From: JBFMEX01 sp040752215
GTDB lineage: Bacteria; Pseudomonadota; Alphaproteobacteria; Rhizobiales; Hyphomicrobiaceae
Assembly (NCBI GenBank): GCA_040752215.1
Contig: JBFMEX010000103.1
Location: 1 to 64,000 of the forward strand
Direction of reading: 5' to 3'
Length of the DNA: 64,000 bases
The notes below the pieces were generated by a model, which saw only the letters and a program-made list of their open reading frames with translations, did no database searches and was not told the DNA's origin. Below, piece after piece: positions 34,321 through 42,637 of the stretch; positions within the stretch are counted from its first letter, which is position 1; the number at the start of each line of letters is the position of its first letter. The translations under genes were made by a program, and so were the position numbers.

Positions 34321-34569
34321 CTATGCCGAGCCCACCGGCGCAATCGAGCGCATCTGCTCGATGAGCATTCCGCAAGTGGCCCTGCTATCGGCCTTGAAGC
34401 GGGCAGGCAGACGGGTGCGAATCGCCGCGACCAGTCGTTGCCACGCGGCAATGGCGGCATCGCCAATCCCCGCGCCATGGGTCTCATGAAACAATGTCAC
34501 TATTTCACGGTCGAGCGCCTCGCGCTCCACCCACGCCCGGCGCTCGGCCCCGGACATTGTCTGGCTCAT
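34321..34569 (-). CDS. Small hypothetical protein downstream of the Zur-type regulator
   Basis: 82 residues starting MSQTMSGAERRAWVEREALD and ending QMRSIAPVGSA. Composition and codon use are protein-like, with one cysteine and no signal peptide or membrane helix; mainly helical. The start has no good ribosome site, but it begins 37 bases after the stop of the Fur-family gene on the same strand and could be co-transcribed. No function suggested. Confidence 0.45.
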   Translation of the reverse strand: MSQTMSGAERRAWVEREALDREIVTLFHETHGAGIGDAAIAAWQRLVAAIRTRLPARFKADSRATCGMLIEQMRSIAPVGSA

Positions 34570-34606
34570 GACATCGTCTGGTCGAGGAAGGCGGGCCTCG
34601 GCCGGA

Positions 34607-35014
34607 TCACCCCGCCGCGCGGCAGGCGGCGCAGCGGCCGCGGAGCTCGAGCGTCATCTGGCGGACGGCGAAATCGTTGCGGTCGGCCCAGCCTGCAAGA
34701 CGCTCGATCGCTTTCGGCTCGTCGAACTCGGTCACGGCGCCGCACCCTTCGCAGATGGCGAACACCGCAGCGCCGTGGTGCCCGATCTGGCAACAGGCAA
34801 CGAATGCATTGAGGGACTCGAGCCGATGCGCTTGGCCCTGGGCGATCAGTCGGTCGAGCGCCCGGTAGACCGTCTGCGGCGCCAGCACGGCACGGTCGCG
34901 CAAACGGTCGATGATCTCGTAGGCGCTGACAGGGCGTCCTGCCCGCTGCAGGGCCTCGACGATCATCCGGTCCTGCTCGGGGGCCGGGCGGCGTTTGCGG
35001 GTTGTGTCGGCCAC
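34607..35014 (-). CDS. zur: Fur-family transcriptional repressor, Zur-like
   Basis: 135 residues from GTG 35014, with AGGAG nine bases upstream. Winged-helix part: RPVSAYEIIDRLRDRAVLAP then QTVYRALDRLIAQG. Dimerisation/metal part: RLESLNAFVACCQIGHHGA, AICEGCGAVTEF and the C-terminal GRCAACRAAG, giving the two CXXC pairs of a structural zinc site as in Zur. The arrangement resembles E. coli Zur more than Fur. It should repress zinc uptake when zinc is present. No znuABC or other zinc gene lies in the window, and I see no obvious Zur-box palindrome nearby, so its targets are elsewhere. Confidence 0.85.
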   Translation of the reverse strand: MADTTRKRRPAPEQDRMIVEALQRAGRPVSAYEIIDRLRDRAVLAPQTVYRALDRLIAQGQAHRLESLNAFVACCQIGHHGAAVFAICEGCGAVTEFDEPKAIERLAGWADRNDFAVRQMTLELRGRCAACRAAG

Positions 35015-35090
35015 GCTTTGCGGCTCCTGTACCTGCTGGATGCTTGGCGGACCGGCGTCCCGGCCGGTGCCTGTCCCGGCCGGCGGCGAG

Positions 35091-35119
35091 TTGCCAACCG
35101 AGGCCCGCCCCACTATAAG
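35091..35119 (+). promoter_or_regulatory. Candidate sigma-70 promoter for rplY-pth
   Basis: TTGCCA (35091-35096) and TATAAG (35114-35119) are separated by exactly 17 bases, each box one or two mismatches from consensus. Transcription would start near 35126, giving a leader of roughly 97 bases before rplY. It lies back to back with the Zur-like gene. Confidence 0.6.
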
Positions 35120-35222
35120 GCGGCCATCTCAAGCAATCCGCGTGAGACCGCCCCGGCACCCTTGGAGGCCGGAAGCGGATGTTGGGGCCTATTTGGCCCT
35201 GTTCGACTCTGGAGATCAAGCC

Positions 35223-35960
35223 ATGGCCCAGCAGCTTACCGAGCTTGCCGCCACGGCGCGCCCGCGTGCCGGCAAGGGGGCCGCACGCCAAGCCCGTCGT
35301 GAAGGCAAGGTTCCCGCCGTGATCTACGGCGACAACCAGCCGCCCGAGACCATCTCGCTCGACTACAACGAGCTGTGGAAACAGGTCCTCAAGGGCCATT
35401 TCACGTCGACCGTTTTCGACATCAAGGTCGACGGCAAGTTGCACCGCGTGATCCCGCGCGACGTGCAGTTCGATCCGGTCAGGGATCTGCCGATCCACGT
35501 CGACCTGCTGCGCATCGGCAAGGACGGCGTGATCCGCGTCGCCGTGCCGGTCAAGTTCGTCAACGAGGCGCTGTCGCCGGGCTTGAAGCGCGGCGGCGTG
35601 CTCAACATCGTGCGCCACGATGTCGAAGTGTACTGTCCCTACGACCGCATCCCGGCGGCGTTCGAGATCAACCTCGAGGGCATGCAGATCGGCCGCTCGA
35701 TCCATATCTCCGCCATCACCATGCCGGACGGGGTCCGCCCGGTCATCCAGGGCCGCGACTTCACCATCGCCACCATCGCCGGCGCGGTGAAGGTCGAGGA
35801 GGAGGCACCGGCCGCCGAGGCTGCGGCCGCTGCCCCGGCTCCCGCCGCAGCCGCCGGCAAGGCCGCTGCCCCGGCCCCAGGCGCCAAGGCCGCCGCGGCT
35901 CCGGCTGCCGGAGCCAAGGCCGCCGCACCGGCTGCCAAGGCCGGCGGCGGAAAGAAGTAA
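35223..35960 (+). CDS. rplY: 50S ribosomal protein L25/general stress protein Ctc
   Basis: 245 residues from ATG 35223 (GGAGATCAAGCC upstream). The N-terminal 5S-rRNA-binding L25 domain (GKGAARQARREGKVPAVIYG, HRVIPRDVQFDPVRDLPIHV) is followed by the long TL5/Ctc beta domain (VPVKFVNEALSPGLKRGG, HISAITMPDGVRPVI) and a low-complexity tail of Ala, Pro and Lys of about 55 residues, common in alphaproteobacteria. It binds 5S rRNA in the large subunit. It is followed by pth; rplY-pth is a very conserved pair. Confidence 0.96.
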   Translation: MAQQLTELAATARPRAGKGAARQARREGKVPAVIYGDNQPPETISLDYNELWKQVLKGHFTSTVFDIKVDGKLHRVIPRDVQFDPVRDLPIHVDLLRIGKDGVIRVAVPVKFVNEALSPGLKRGGVLNIVRHDVEVYCPYDRIPAAFEINLEGMQIGRSIHISAITMPDGVRPVIQGRDFTIATIAGAVKVEEEAPAAEAAAAAPAPAAAAGKAAAPAPGAKAAAAPAAGAKAAAPAAKAGGGKK

Positions 35961-35969
35961 GCTCGCGCG

Positions 35970-35993
35970 GGCGGGGTGGCCTGCCATCCCGCC
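35970..35993 (+). other. Perfect-type hairpin between rplY and pth
   Basis: GGCGGGGTGGC (35970-35980) pairs with GCCATCCCGCC (35983-35993) through a two-base spacer, allowing one G-T pair. No T-tract follows, so it is not a Rho-independent terminator. It may stabilise the rplY mRNA or set the rplY:pth expression ratio. It ends about 22 bases before the pth start. Confidence 0.5.
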
Positions 35994-36014
35994 TGCCGCT
36001 CCGGGACCGGTGTC

Positions 36015-36749
36015 ATGAAGCTGCTCGTCGGCCTCGGCAATCCCGGAGAGCGCTACGCCAGGAACCGGCACAACGTCGGCTTCATGGCCATCGAGCGTAT
36101 CGCCGAGCGCCACCGCATCGGACCTTGGAAGCGGAAGTTCCAGGGCTACGCCGCCGACGGCGAGATCGCCGGCGAGCGCGTGCTGCTGCTGAAGCCAGAC
36201 ACCTACATGAACGAGAGCGGACGCTCGGTTGGCGAGGCCGCGCGCTTTCTCAAGATTCCGCTCGCCGACATCGTCGTACTGTACGATGAGATCGACCTCG
36301 CGCCCGGCAAGCTCAAGGTCAAGACCGGCGGCGGCAACGCCGGCCACAACGGCCTGCGCTCCATCTCCCAGCACGTCGGCAACGACTACCAGCGGGTGCG
36401 CATCGGCATCGGCCATCCCGGCGACAAGGCGCTCGTTGCCAACTACGTGCTCGCCGACTTCGCCAAGGCCGAGGCGGCGTGGCTCGAGCCACTGCTCGAC
36501 GCGATCGCCGACAGCGCCGACCGCCTCGCCAGCGGCGATGCCGCCCGCTTCCTGACCGACGTCGCGCGCAAGGTCGGCGCCGCCGGCGAGCCGCCCGGGC
36601 AGGAGCCGCCTGCGCGTACCCGGCCCGTTCCCGAGGCCAAGTCCGCCGCCGGTCCGCGCCACCCCGCCGGCGAGCGCGACGCCAAGCGCAAGGGCGCTCT
36701 CGCCGCCAACCTGGAGCGATGGCTGAAGGGCCGCGGCAGCGGCGAGTGA
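36015..36749 (+). CDS. pth: Peptidyl-tRNA hydrolase
   Basis: 244 residues. The core has LLVGLGNPGERYARNRHNVGF (Asn and catalytic His), KPDTYMNESGRSV, VLYDEIDLAPGKL and GGGNAGHNGLRSI with QRVRIGIGHPG, all needed for Pth. About 45 C-terminal residues (PPARTRPVPEAKSA onward, ending LERWLKGRGSGE) extend past the typical length as a basic, disordered tail. It recycles peptidyl-tRNAs released from stalled ribosomes. Confidence 0.96.
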   Translation: MKLLVGLGNPGERYARNRHNVGFMAIERIAERHRIGPWKRKFQGYAADGEIAGERVLLLKPDTYMNESGRSVGEAARFLKIPLADIVVLYDEIDLAPGKLKVKTGGGNAGHNGLRSISQHVGNDYQRVRIGIGHPGDKALVANYVLADFAKAEAAWLEPLLDAIADSADRLASGDAARFLTDVARKVGAAGEPPGQEPPARTRPVPEAKSAAGPRHPAGERDAKRKGALAANLERWLKGRGSGE

Positions 36750-36835
36750 CGTCGAGCGGGCCGTCCCGGCACTCGCGCATCGGCATGGATGCCGCGCGGT
36801 TTGCGCGCCGTTCGGCCGCGAGGTAATGAGGCCCA

Positions 36836-37612
36836 GTGCAGGCGACGGACGCGCCTCTGCCAATCCAGGCACGGAGCCCCACCACGGTGCCAGCGTCGAA
36901 CCTAGAGATCGATCCGGCTCAGCGACGGGGCGCCGCGCCGGCGGCAACGCTCGTCGTGATCGCGTCGCTCGCCTATGTCGCCGCCGTCGCCTGCTGGATC
37001 GCCCACGACGTGTGGGCCGGCCGCGTCGCCCGCCAGCTTGCCGTACTCCGCGATGCGCCGATCGTCCCGCTCGGCACCAACGCCGTCATGTATCGGATCG
37101 GCGCCGCCGACGGCGTCGGCAATCGCGCCGCATTCGAGCTCATCCTCGCACGGCGCCCCGTGCAATGGGCCGCGGGCAGCGCCGACCGCCTCGCCCATGC
37201 CGACACGATCCTGCCCGGCCGTGCGCTCGGCGGCCTCGCCACGGCGGAGGTCCGCGAGCGGCTCGCCGCCGCCCGGCATCTCTACGCGATCGGCATCGCC
37301 GGAGAGGAGGGCGCGCCGGCGGAGGCGCTCTACTTGGCCGGTCAGCGCGCGCGCCAGACCGCACTATGGCTAGCCGCAATCGTCCCGGGCGGGGCACCGA
37401 TCGACATGCTCAACTTCGGCCGGACCATCGAAAGCTGCGTGGCCTGCACCACGGCCGACGTCACGTGGGAGCGGCCGGTCGCCGTCGCCGCCGTCACCGC
37501 GAGCGCCCCCGGCACCGACCTCGCCGAGGCGCTGGCGGCGGCGATGGGCAGCGTCCGCAACGTGCCGCCGCCAGCCACCTACTCGGCGTTCGCCGTCACA
37601 CGCCACCGATGA
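36836..37612 (+). CDS. Hypothetical protein with one N-terminal membrane segment
   Basis: 258 residues from a GTG at 36836, behind GAGGTAATGAGGCCC. One hydrophobic helix (TLVVIASLAYVAAVACWIAH) near residues 37-58 anchors the protein; the rest (VMYRIGAADGVGNRAAFELI, SADRLAHADTILPG, FGRTIESCVACTTADVTW) is probably periplasmic, with a CVAC cysteine pair. It is in the same strand run as pth and ychF and may be co-transcribed. Family not recognised. Confidence 0.65.
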   Translation: MQATDAPLPIQARSPTTVPASNLEIDPAQRRGAAPAATLVVIASLAYVAAVACWIAHDVWAGRVARQLAVLRDAPIVPLGTNAVMYRIGAADGVGNRAAFELILARRPVQWAAGSADRLAHADTILPGRALGGLATAEVRERLAAARHLYAIGIAGEEGAPAEALYLAGQRARQTALWLAAIVPGGAPIDMLNFGRTIESCVACTTADVTWERPVAVAAVTASAPGTDLAEALAAAMGSVRNVPPPATYSAFAVTRHR

Positions 37613-37695
37613 GGCCACGGCGCGCCACCTGTCCCATTGATCGGCACCGCAGGGCGGTGTAGCCCACTCTCCAAAATACGGAGAAAGAACGGATC

Positions 37696-38793
37696 ATGGG
37701 CTTCAAGTGCGGCATCGTCGGCCTGCCGAACGTCGGCAAGTCGACGCTCTTCAACGCTTTGACGGCGACCGCCGCCGCCGAAGCCGCCAACTATCCCTTC
37801 TGCACCATCGAGCCGAACGTCGGCGAGGTCGGCGTGCCGGACGAGCGCCTCGACACGCTGGCGAGGATCGCCAAGTCGGGCCAGACCATCCCGACCCGAC
37901 TGACCTTCGTCGACATCGCCGGCCTGGTGCGCGGCGCCTCGAAGGGCGAGGGGCTCGGCAACCAGTTCCTGGCCCACATCCGCGAGGTCGACGCCGTCGC
38001 CTACGTGCTGCGCTGCTTCGAGGACGACGACATCACCCATGTCGAGGGCCGCATCGACCCTCTTGCCGACGCCGAGACGGTCGAGACCGAGCTGATGCTC
38101 GCCGATCTCGAGTCCTGCGAGAAGCGGCGCGCCGCGACCGAGAAGAAGGCCAAGGCCGGCGACAAGGAGGCCAAGGCGCTGCTCGCCTTGCTCGACAAGG
38201 CGCTCGATCTCCTGCGCGAGGGCAAGCCCGCCCGCATGGCGACGCTCGCGCCCGAGGAGCGCCTACCCTACGCCGCGCTGCAGCTGCTGACGGCGAAGCC
38301 GGTGCTCTACGTCTGCAACGTCGACGAAGGCTCGGCGGCGAGCGGCAATGCCTATTCGAGGCAGGTCGAGGACCGCGCCAAGGAGGAGGGCGCCGGCTGC
38401 GTCGTCATCTCGGCAAGAATCGAGGCCGAACTGGCCGGGCTCGATCCGGACGAGCGCCAGGCGTTCCTCGCCGAGCTCGGTCTAGCCGAGCCGGGCCTCA
38501 ACAAGCTGATCCGCGAAGGCTACCGGTTGCTCGGCCTCGTCACCTACTTCACCGTCGGGCCGAAGGAGGCACGCGCCTGGACGATTACCGAGGGTACCAA
38601 GGCGCCGCAGGCGGCGGGTGTGATCCACACCGACTTCGAGAAGGGCTTCATCCGCGCCGAGACCATCGCTTACGACGACTACGTGCGCTTGGGCGGCGAG
38701 GTCGGCGCCAAGGATGCCGGCAAGATGCGCCTCGAGGGCAAGGAGTACGTCGTCAAGGACGGCGACGTGATGCACTTCCGCTTCGCGAACTGA
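37696..38793 (+). CDS. ychF: Ribosome-binding ATPase YchF
   Basis: 365 residues, the normal length. The G domain shows GLPNVGKSTLFNAL (P-loop), FVDIAGLVRGASKGEGLGNQFL and YVCNVDEG, the NxxE-type variant that gives YchF its ATP rather than GTP preference. A helical insert separates it from the C-terminal TGS domain, which ends EGKEYVVKDGDVMHFRFAN. It binds the large ribosomal subunit and is redox-regulated in other bacteria. The ATG is behind GGAGAAAG. It lies downstream of pth, its common companion. Confidence 0.97.
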   Translation: MGFKCGIVGLPNVGKSTLFNALTATAAAEAANYPFCTIEPNVGEVGVPDERLDTLARIAKSGQTIPTRLTFVDIAGLVRGASKGEGLGNQFLAHIREVDAVAYVLRCFEDDDITHVEGRIDPLADAETVETELMLADLESCEKRRAATEKKAKAGDKEAKALLALLDKALDLLREGKPARMATLAPEERLPYAALQLLTAKPVLYVCNVDEGSAASGNAYSRQVEDRAKEEGAGCVVISARIEAELAGLDPDERQAFLAELGLAEPGLNKLIREGYRLLGLVTYFTVGPKEARAWTITEGTKAPQAAGVIHTDFEKGFIRAETIAYDDYVRLGGEVGAKDAGKMRLEGKEYVVKDGDVMHFRFAN

Positions 38794-38933
38794 GGGGCGT
38801 CGTCAATCACGCAGCGTCCTAGTCCTTGTGAGCGCGACCGGCCTTCCCATATGAGAGACAGCGCCACGCGGTCGATCCGGCGGCGGACCGATGTGCATCG
38901 TTTCAGCGGGCCAACGTCGTGAGGACGAGGAGC

Positions 38934-39215
38934 ATGACCGCAGCATCGGGGAAAATGTGCACGTCGATCGCCGCGTTCGCACTCGGCACCATGCTCTCTG
39001 CACCCGCCTGCGCCGAGCCGTCGAACCTCCGCCGGCCGCCGGTGGGGGTCGAGATCCAGCCGCAGCTCTATCCGCCGCAGACGACGATCCGCCGGCCGGA
39101 GCGCCCGCCATCGCGCTCCAATGCCGAGCCGAGCTCGCCGATCCATGATTACCTGAGCTCGCCCAATGCGCGCGGTGGCGCCCCCGCCGGCCCGCTCGTC
39201 GCGCCGCAGCGGTGA
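38934..39215 (+). CDS. Small secreted proline-rich protein
   Basis: 93 residues from ATG 38934, behind GGACGAGGAGC. The signal peptide (SIAAFALGTMLSAPACAEPS) is typical, with an A-C-A cleavage region; the mature part is rich in Pro, Arg and Ser (RRPPVGVEIQPQLYPP, RRPERPPSRSNAEPS) and probably unstructured. Its low complexity makes family assignment impossible. Convergent with the ParA-like gene, with 22 bases between stops. Confidence 0.6.
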   Translation: MTAASGKMCTSIAAFALGTMLSAPACAEPSNLRRPPVGVEIQPQLYPPQTTIRRPERPPSRSNAEPSSPIHDYLSSPNARGGAPAGPLVAPQR

Positions 39216-39237
39216 GGCAAGCAGACGCGGTCGCTCC

Positions 39238-40431
39238 TCAATATCCCATCCGCGCCGCCACCTCGGCGCCGAGCGCCTCGAAGATCTCGGCGATCGCCGC
39301 ATCCTTCACGTAGGCGAGATCGCGCCCCGCGTACTCCGCGATCGCTTGTCGGCGCGGGATATGGCGGGCGAGAATATGCACGCCCTCGCCCCATTGCGCG
39401 AGCGACCCGCGCACCAGCTGGATCGCCTCCTCCTCGTAGGGCTTCAGCCGGTCGAAGCCGGAGCTGAACGTGCCGACGACGCCGACCAGGGCCAGGCGGT
39501 GGTTGAGGTCGTTGCGCAGCCCGCGCACCTTGCGCAGGAACGCCGCCGCCGTCTCCGCCGACATGCGGTCGAGCACGGTCGGCACCATGAGATGCGTGCT
39601 CGCGACCAGTGCATTGATCGCTGCCGTCGTCAGCCGCGGGCCGATGTCGATCACCACCACGTCGTAGCTCTCCTGCACCTCCGGCGAGAGCAGCACGCGG
39701 GCCAGGTTGTAGCGAATGTCGTCGCGCGTCTGTCCGGCGAACCAGCGCAGCATCAGCCGGCTCTCGGTGTCCTCGAGCGCGAAGCCGGCCGGCACCAGCG
39801 AGGTGCGGTGGAGCAGCGGCGCCAGCGGCTTCGCCGCCCCGACCAGCCAGCCCCCGTCACCGCTGCCGTCGATCAGCTCGCTCGACAGCGGCACCTGCAC
39901 ACCGATGCCCGCCGCCTGCAGCAGCAGCGACGACAGCGAGCCCTGGTAGTCGAGATCAATCGCCAGCACCCGCTTGCCGAGACGGGCATCGAAATAGGCC
40001 GCGAGGTTGGCCGCGATCGTCGTCTTGCCGACGCCGCCCTTGAGGCTGCCGATGGTCAGAATCTTCACTCTGCACTGCGTCAGCCACTGCGCATAGGCGC
40101 CGAGATCGCCGGCGGGACGCGAGCGCCACATATCGGTCTCGGAGCCGACCGGCACGCGCATCGGCACCGCCGGCTCCTCGACACCGGTCTCGCGCATCGC
40201 CGCCGCCTCGGCTTCGAGCAGCTCGATGCGGGTCTCGGCGGCCTTGAGCTTCAGCGCGAGATCGCGCCCCTCGCCCTGGTCCAAGCGCACGCGGTCCTCG
40301 AGCCGACTCGTCCTCGCCTTGAGCCGGTCGACGCGACCGCCGCGCACCACGATGCCGAGCACGATGCCGAGCACGAGCCCGAGCGCGGCGCCGAGCGAGC
40401 CCCACATCGCCGCCGAGTTGCCGAGCCCCAT
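39238..40431 (-). CDS. Membrane-tethered ParA/MinD-like ATPase
   Basis: 397 residues. An N-terminal membrane helix (SLGAALGLVLGIVLGIVV, residues about 12-29) and a coiled-coil segment (RLKARTSRLEDRVRL to LLEAEAAAMRE, about 33-80) precede a ParA-type deviant Walker A motif KGGVGKTTIAANLAAYF (131-147). Other signatures: LAIDLDYQGSLSS (Walker A-prime), VVVIDIGPRLT (Walker B) and TVLDRMSAETAAAF. Canonical ParA/MinD proteins are soluble, so the fused anchor is unusual. It may position a cellular or surface structure at the membrane. No ParB-like partner is adjacent. Confidence 0.85.
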   Translation of the reverse strand: MGLGNSAAMWGSLGAALGLVLGIVLGIVVRGGRVDRLKARTSRLEDRVRLDQGEGRDLALKLKAAETRIELLEAEAAAMRETGVEEPAVPMRVPVGSETDMWRSRPAGDLGAYAQWLTQCRVKILTIGSLKGGVGKTTIAANLAAYFDARLGKRVLAIDLDYQGSLSSLLLQAAGIGVQVPLSSELIDGSGDGGWLVGAAKPLAPLLHRTSLVPAGFALEDTESRLMLRWFAGQTRDDIRYNLARVLLSPEVQESYDVVVIDIGPRLTTAAINALVASTHLMVPTVLDRMSAETAAAFLRKVRGLRNDLNHRLALVGVVGTFSSGFDRLKPYEEEAIQLVRGSLAQWGEGVHILARHIPRRQAIAEYAGRDLAYVKDAAIAEIFEALGAEVAARMGY

Positions 40432-40545
40432 CGCGCCGTCCTTCCGCTGCCGTTCGAATGCGGCGCGAGAATATCCGACGGCGGCCCGACCTGAAACCGC
40501 CGGCAGTCGCCTTCGCCGAGACGCGTGGCACCGCAGCCGCTCCGA

Positions 40546-41832
40546 CTACTCCGCCGGCGCCTTGAGCTTGCCGACCCCCATCAGCGTGTTGAGCACGTAC
40601 TTCTCGTAGAACGGCTCTGTCTGGCCCTTCTTCACCTTGCGGATGAAATACTTCTCGAACGCAATCTTGGCGTAGTGCACCCAGATGCCCTCCGCCGACC
40701 AGTTGACGTTGCGCGGCGGGTTCTGCGGCTGGGCGAGGAAGGCGGCGCCCTTGTCGCCGAAGTCGGCCAGGCAGAGCGCATTCCACGTCGGCACCTTGCT
40801 CGGCTCCTTGCCGTGGATCTGGTCCGAGATGTTATGCACCGCCGCGGTCACCATGCTCTCGATCATATAGCCCGTCTTGGGTGTGCCGACCGGCACCGGC
40901 GTCGCCTCCATCGGCGGAATGGCGATGCACACTCCGGCGGCGTAAATGTTCTTGAACTTGGGATTGCGCTGGTGCTTGTCGACCAGGATGAAACCGCGCG
41001 GGTTGTTGAGCCCCTCGATGCCGCGCGTCGCGGCCACGCCGCGGAACGCCGGCAGCATCATCGAGTACTTGAACGGGAGCTCGTGCTTGGCCTTCTCCTT
41101 GCCGCCCTCGTCGACCTCGGTCACGTACATCTTCCCGGCCTCGACCTTGTCGACCTTGGCATTGCAGATCCACTTGATGTGGCGCTTCCGCATCTCGCTC
41201 TCGAGCATGCCCTTGGTGTCGCCGACGCCACCGAGACCGAGGTGCCCGACGTAGGGCTCGGCGGTCACGAACGTCATCGGCACGCGGTCGCGGATCTTGC
41301 GCTTCCTGAGATCGGTCTCCATGATCATCGCGTACTCGTATGCCGGCCCGTAGCAGGACGCCCCCTGCACTGCGCCGACGACGATCGGTCCGGGATCCTT
41401 GCAGAACGTCTCCCAGGCCGATTGCGCTCTGGTCGCATGCTCGACCGTGCACACCGACTGGGTGAAGCCGTCATGGGGGCCGAGGCCCGGGACCTCGTCG
41501 AAAGCCAGCTCGGGCCCGGTCGTGATCATGAGGTAGTCGTAGGCGATCGTCCGCCCGTCGGTGAGATCGATCGCATTGTCCGCCGGACGCAGCTGCTTGG
41601 CGGCAACGCCTTCGAACGCGATGGCGAACTTCTCCATCAGCGGCTTCAGCTCGACCGTAATGTCCTCTTTCGTGCGCCAGCCGACGCCGACCCAGGGATT
41701 GGAGGGCGTGAACTGGAAGTAGGGCGTATTCGAGATCAATGTGATCTTGTGGTGGCGGCCGAGTTCGGCCTTGAGCTCGTAGGCCGCGGAGATGCCGCCG
41801 ACACCGGCGCCGAGAACGACGAGATGTGCCAT
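40546..41832 (-). CDS. sqr: Sulfide:quinone oxidoreductase
   Basis: 428 residues. FAD-binding GAGVGGISAAYELKAEL opens the protein, and it aligns almost throughout with Acidithiobacillus ferrooxidans SQR as I recall it. The three cysteines that carry the polysulfide chain there are all present: Cys128 (SVCTVEHA), Cys160 (GASCYGPAYEY) and Cys354 (NALCLADFGDKG, equivalent to 356). It should oxidise sulfide and pass electrons to quinone at the periplasmic side of the inner membrane, with the C-terminal amphipathic helices at FEKYFIRKVKKG. The ATG follows GAGGAGCCCTC. Together with mtoX at 60 kb this is the main sulfur enzyme of the window. A TTGACCTAGGTCA-type palindrome sits 95 bases upstream. 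Confidence 0.92.
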   Translation of the reverse strand: MAHLVVLGAGVGGISAAYELKAELGRHHKITLISNTPYFQFTPSNPWVGVGWRTKEDITVELKPLMEKFAIAFEGVAAKQLRPADNAIDLTDGRTIAYDYLMITTGPELAFDEVPGLGPHDGFTQSVCTVEHATRAQSAWETFCKDPGPIVVGAVQGASCYGPAYEYAMIMETDLRKRKIRDRVPMTFVTAEPYVGHLGLGGVGDTKGMLESEMRKRHIKWICNAKVDKVEAGKMYVTEVDEGGKEKAKHELPFKYSMMLPAFRGVAATRGIEGLNNPRGFILVDKHQRNPKFKNIYAAGVCIAIPPMEATPVPVGTPKTGYMIESMVTAAVHNISDQIHGKEPSKVPTWNALCLADFGDKGAAFLAQPQNPPRNVNWSAEGIWVHYAKIAFEKYFIRKVKKGQTEPFYEKYVLNTLMGVGKLKAPAE

Positions 41833-41925
41833 GGAGAGGGCTCCTCGGGGGTTTCCTGCTCTTGCGTCTTGTGATTGCTTTTGGCTCGGATCGTCGAAGA
41901 CTACCGGGCTGCGCGAGCCAAGGCG

Positions 41926-41940
41926 TTGACCTAGGTCACG
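41926..41940. promoter_or_regulatory. FNR/CRP-family-like operator upstream of sqr
   Basis: TGACCTAGGTCA (41927-41938) is a perfect 12-base palindrome inside TTGACCTAGGTCACG. It resembles the TTGAY-N4-RTCAA boxes of FNR/FixK/Dnr proteins with one mismatch (C for the last A). It lies between divergent genes, about 95 bases from the sqr start, so it could regulate sqr, the broken neighbour, or both. No regulator of that family is in the window. Confidence 0.4.
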
Positions 41941-41992
41941 CGCCTACCATAACGTCTCGATCTCCGCCCGCCACTGCTAACACGAGGGTCTC

Positions 41993-42637
41993 GTGCCGAC
42001 GCTCGTTCAGCTGACGCCCGAGCCCAGTCTCGAGGCGATCCGACGCACCGGTCTGGAACCGACGCGCCTCGGCGGCTGGCATGCCATATACGACCATTTC
42101 GTCTGGGCGTTCCCGGTGCTGGAGAGCGACACGCTGACCCATCAATGGATGGGCGAGCTGAAGCGGCACGGCGCGCACGCGCGCTGCCGTCCGCATACGC
42201 ATTCCGGGCCACGAGCCGGTTCTCGTCGGCCACTTCCTCGAGGCGCGCACGATGCTGACCGCAGCCGAGGTCGTCGGCCTCGTCCGCAACGCCGCGAGCC
42301 CGCTCGGCAACGAGATCATGATCCCGCGTTGCGTCGCCCCGCCCGAGATCGTCGGTGCCGTCGTCCCGTGCCGCGCATTCGGCTGGCGCGACTGTCCCGA
42401 GGTCGAGACGGAGCGCCGTTATCCCTGCGCCTGCCCCGACTGCATGCCGCGGAGCGAGGTCGAGGCCGCCCGCTATCGCCGCCGCATCGGCGAGGTGCAA
42501 CAGCGTCGGGAGCAAACGCGCGTGCGGCTCGCCGCTCAGGAGCAGAGTCGATGTGCCGATCGCCTCGTTCGTCCTCCCTCCCCGCTTGCGTCCGATCAAG
42601 GCGCCGGGCCGCAATCGATGGTCGCTACAGCCGATGA
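41993..42637 (+). pseudogene. Frameshifted Cys-rich hypothetical gene
   Basis: The first part, from GTG 41993, reads MPTLVQLTPEPSLEAIRRTG through ATRLGGW-like text to MGELKRHGAHA in one frame. At about 42165-42185 the sensible reading moves to another frame: AAVRIRIPGHEPVLVGHFLE, then MLTAAEVVGLVRNA and a Cys-rich end (VVPCRAFGWRDCPEVET, YPCACPDCMPRSE). Joined, the two halves give a consistent ~190-residue protein of a type I recall as uncharacterised in other bacteria. The downstream boundary is uncertain: the second frame runs on into hemG, while the first frame stops at 42637 overlapping the hemG ATG. Either a true mutation or a sequencing error. Confidence 0.6.
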
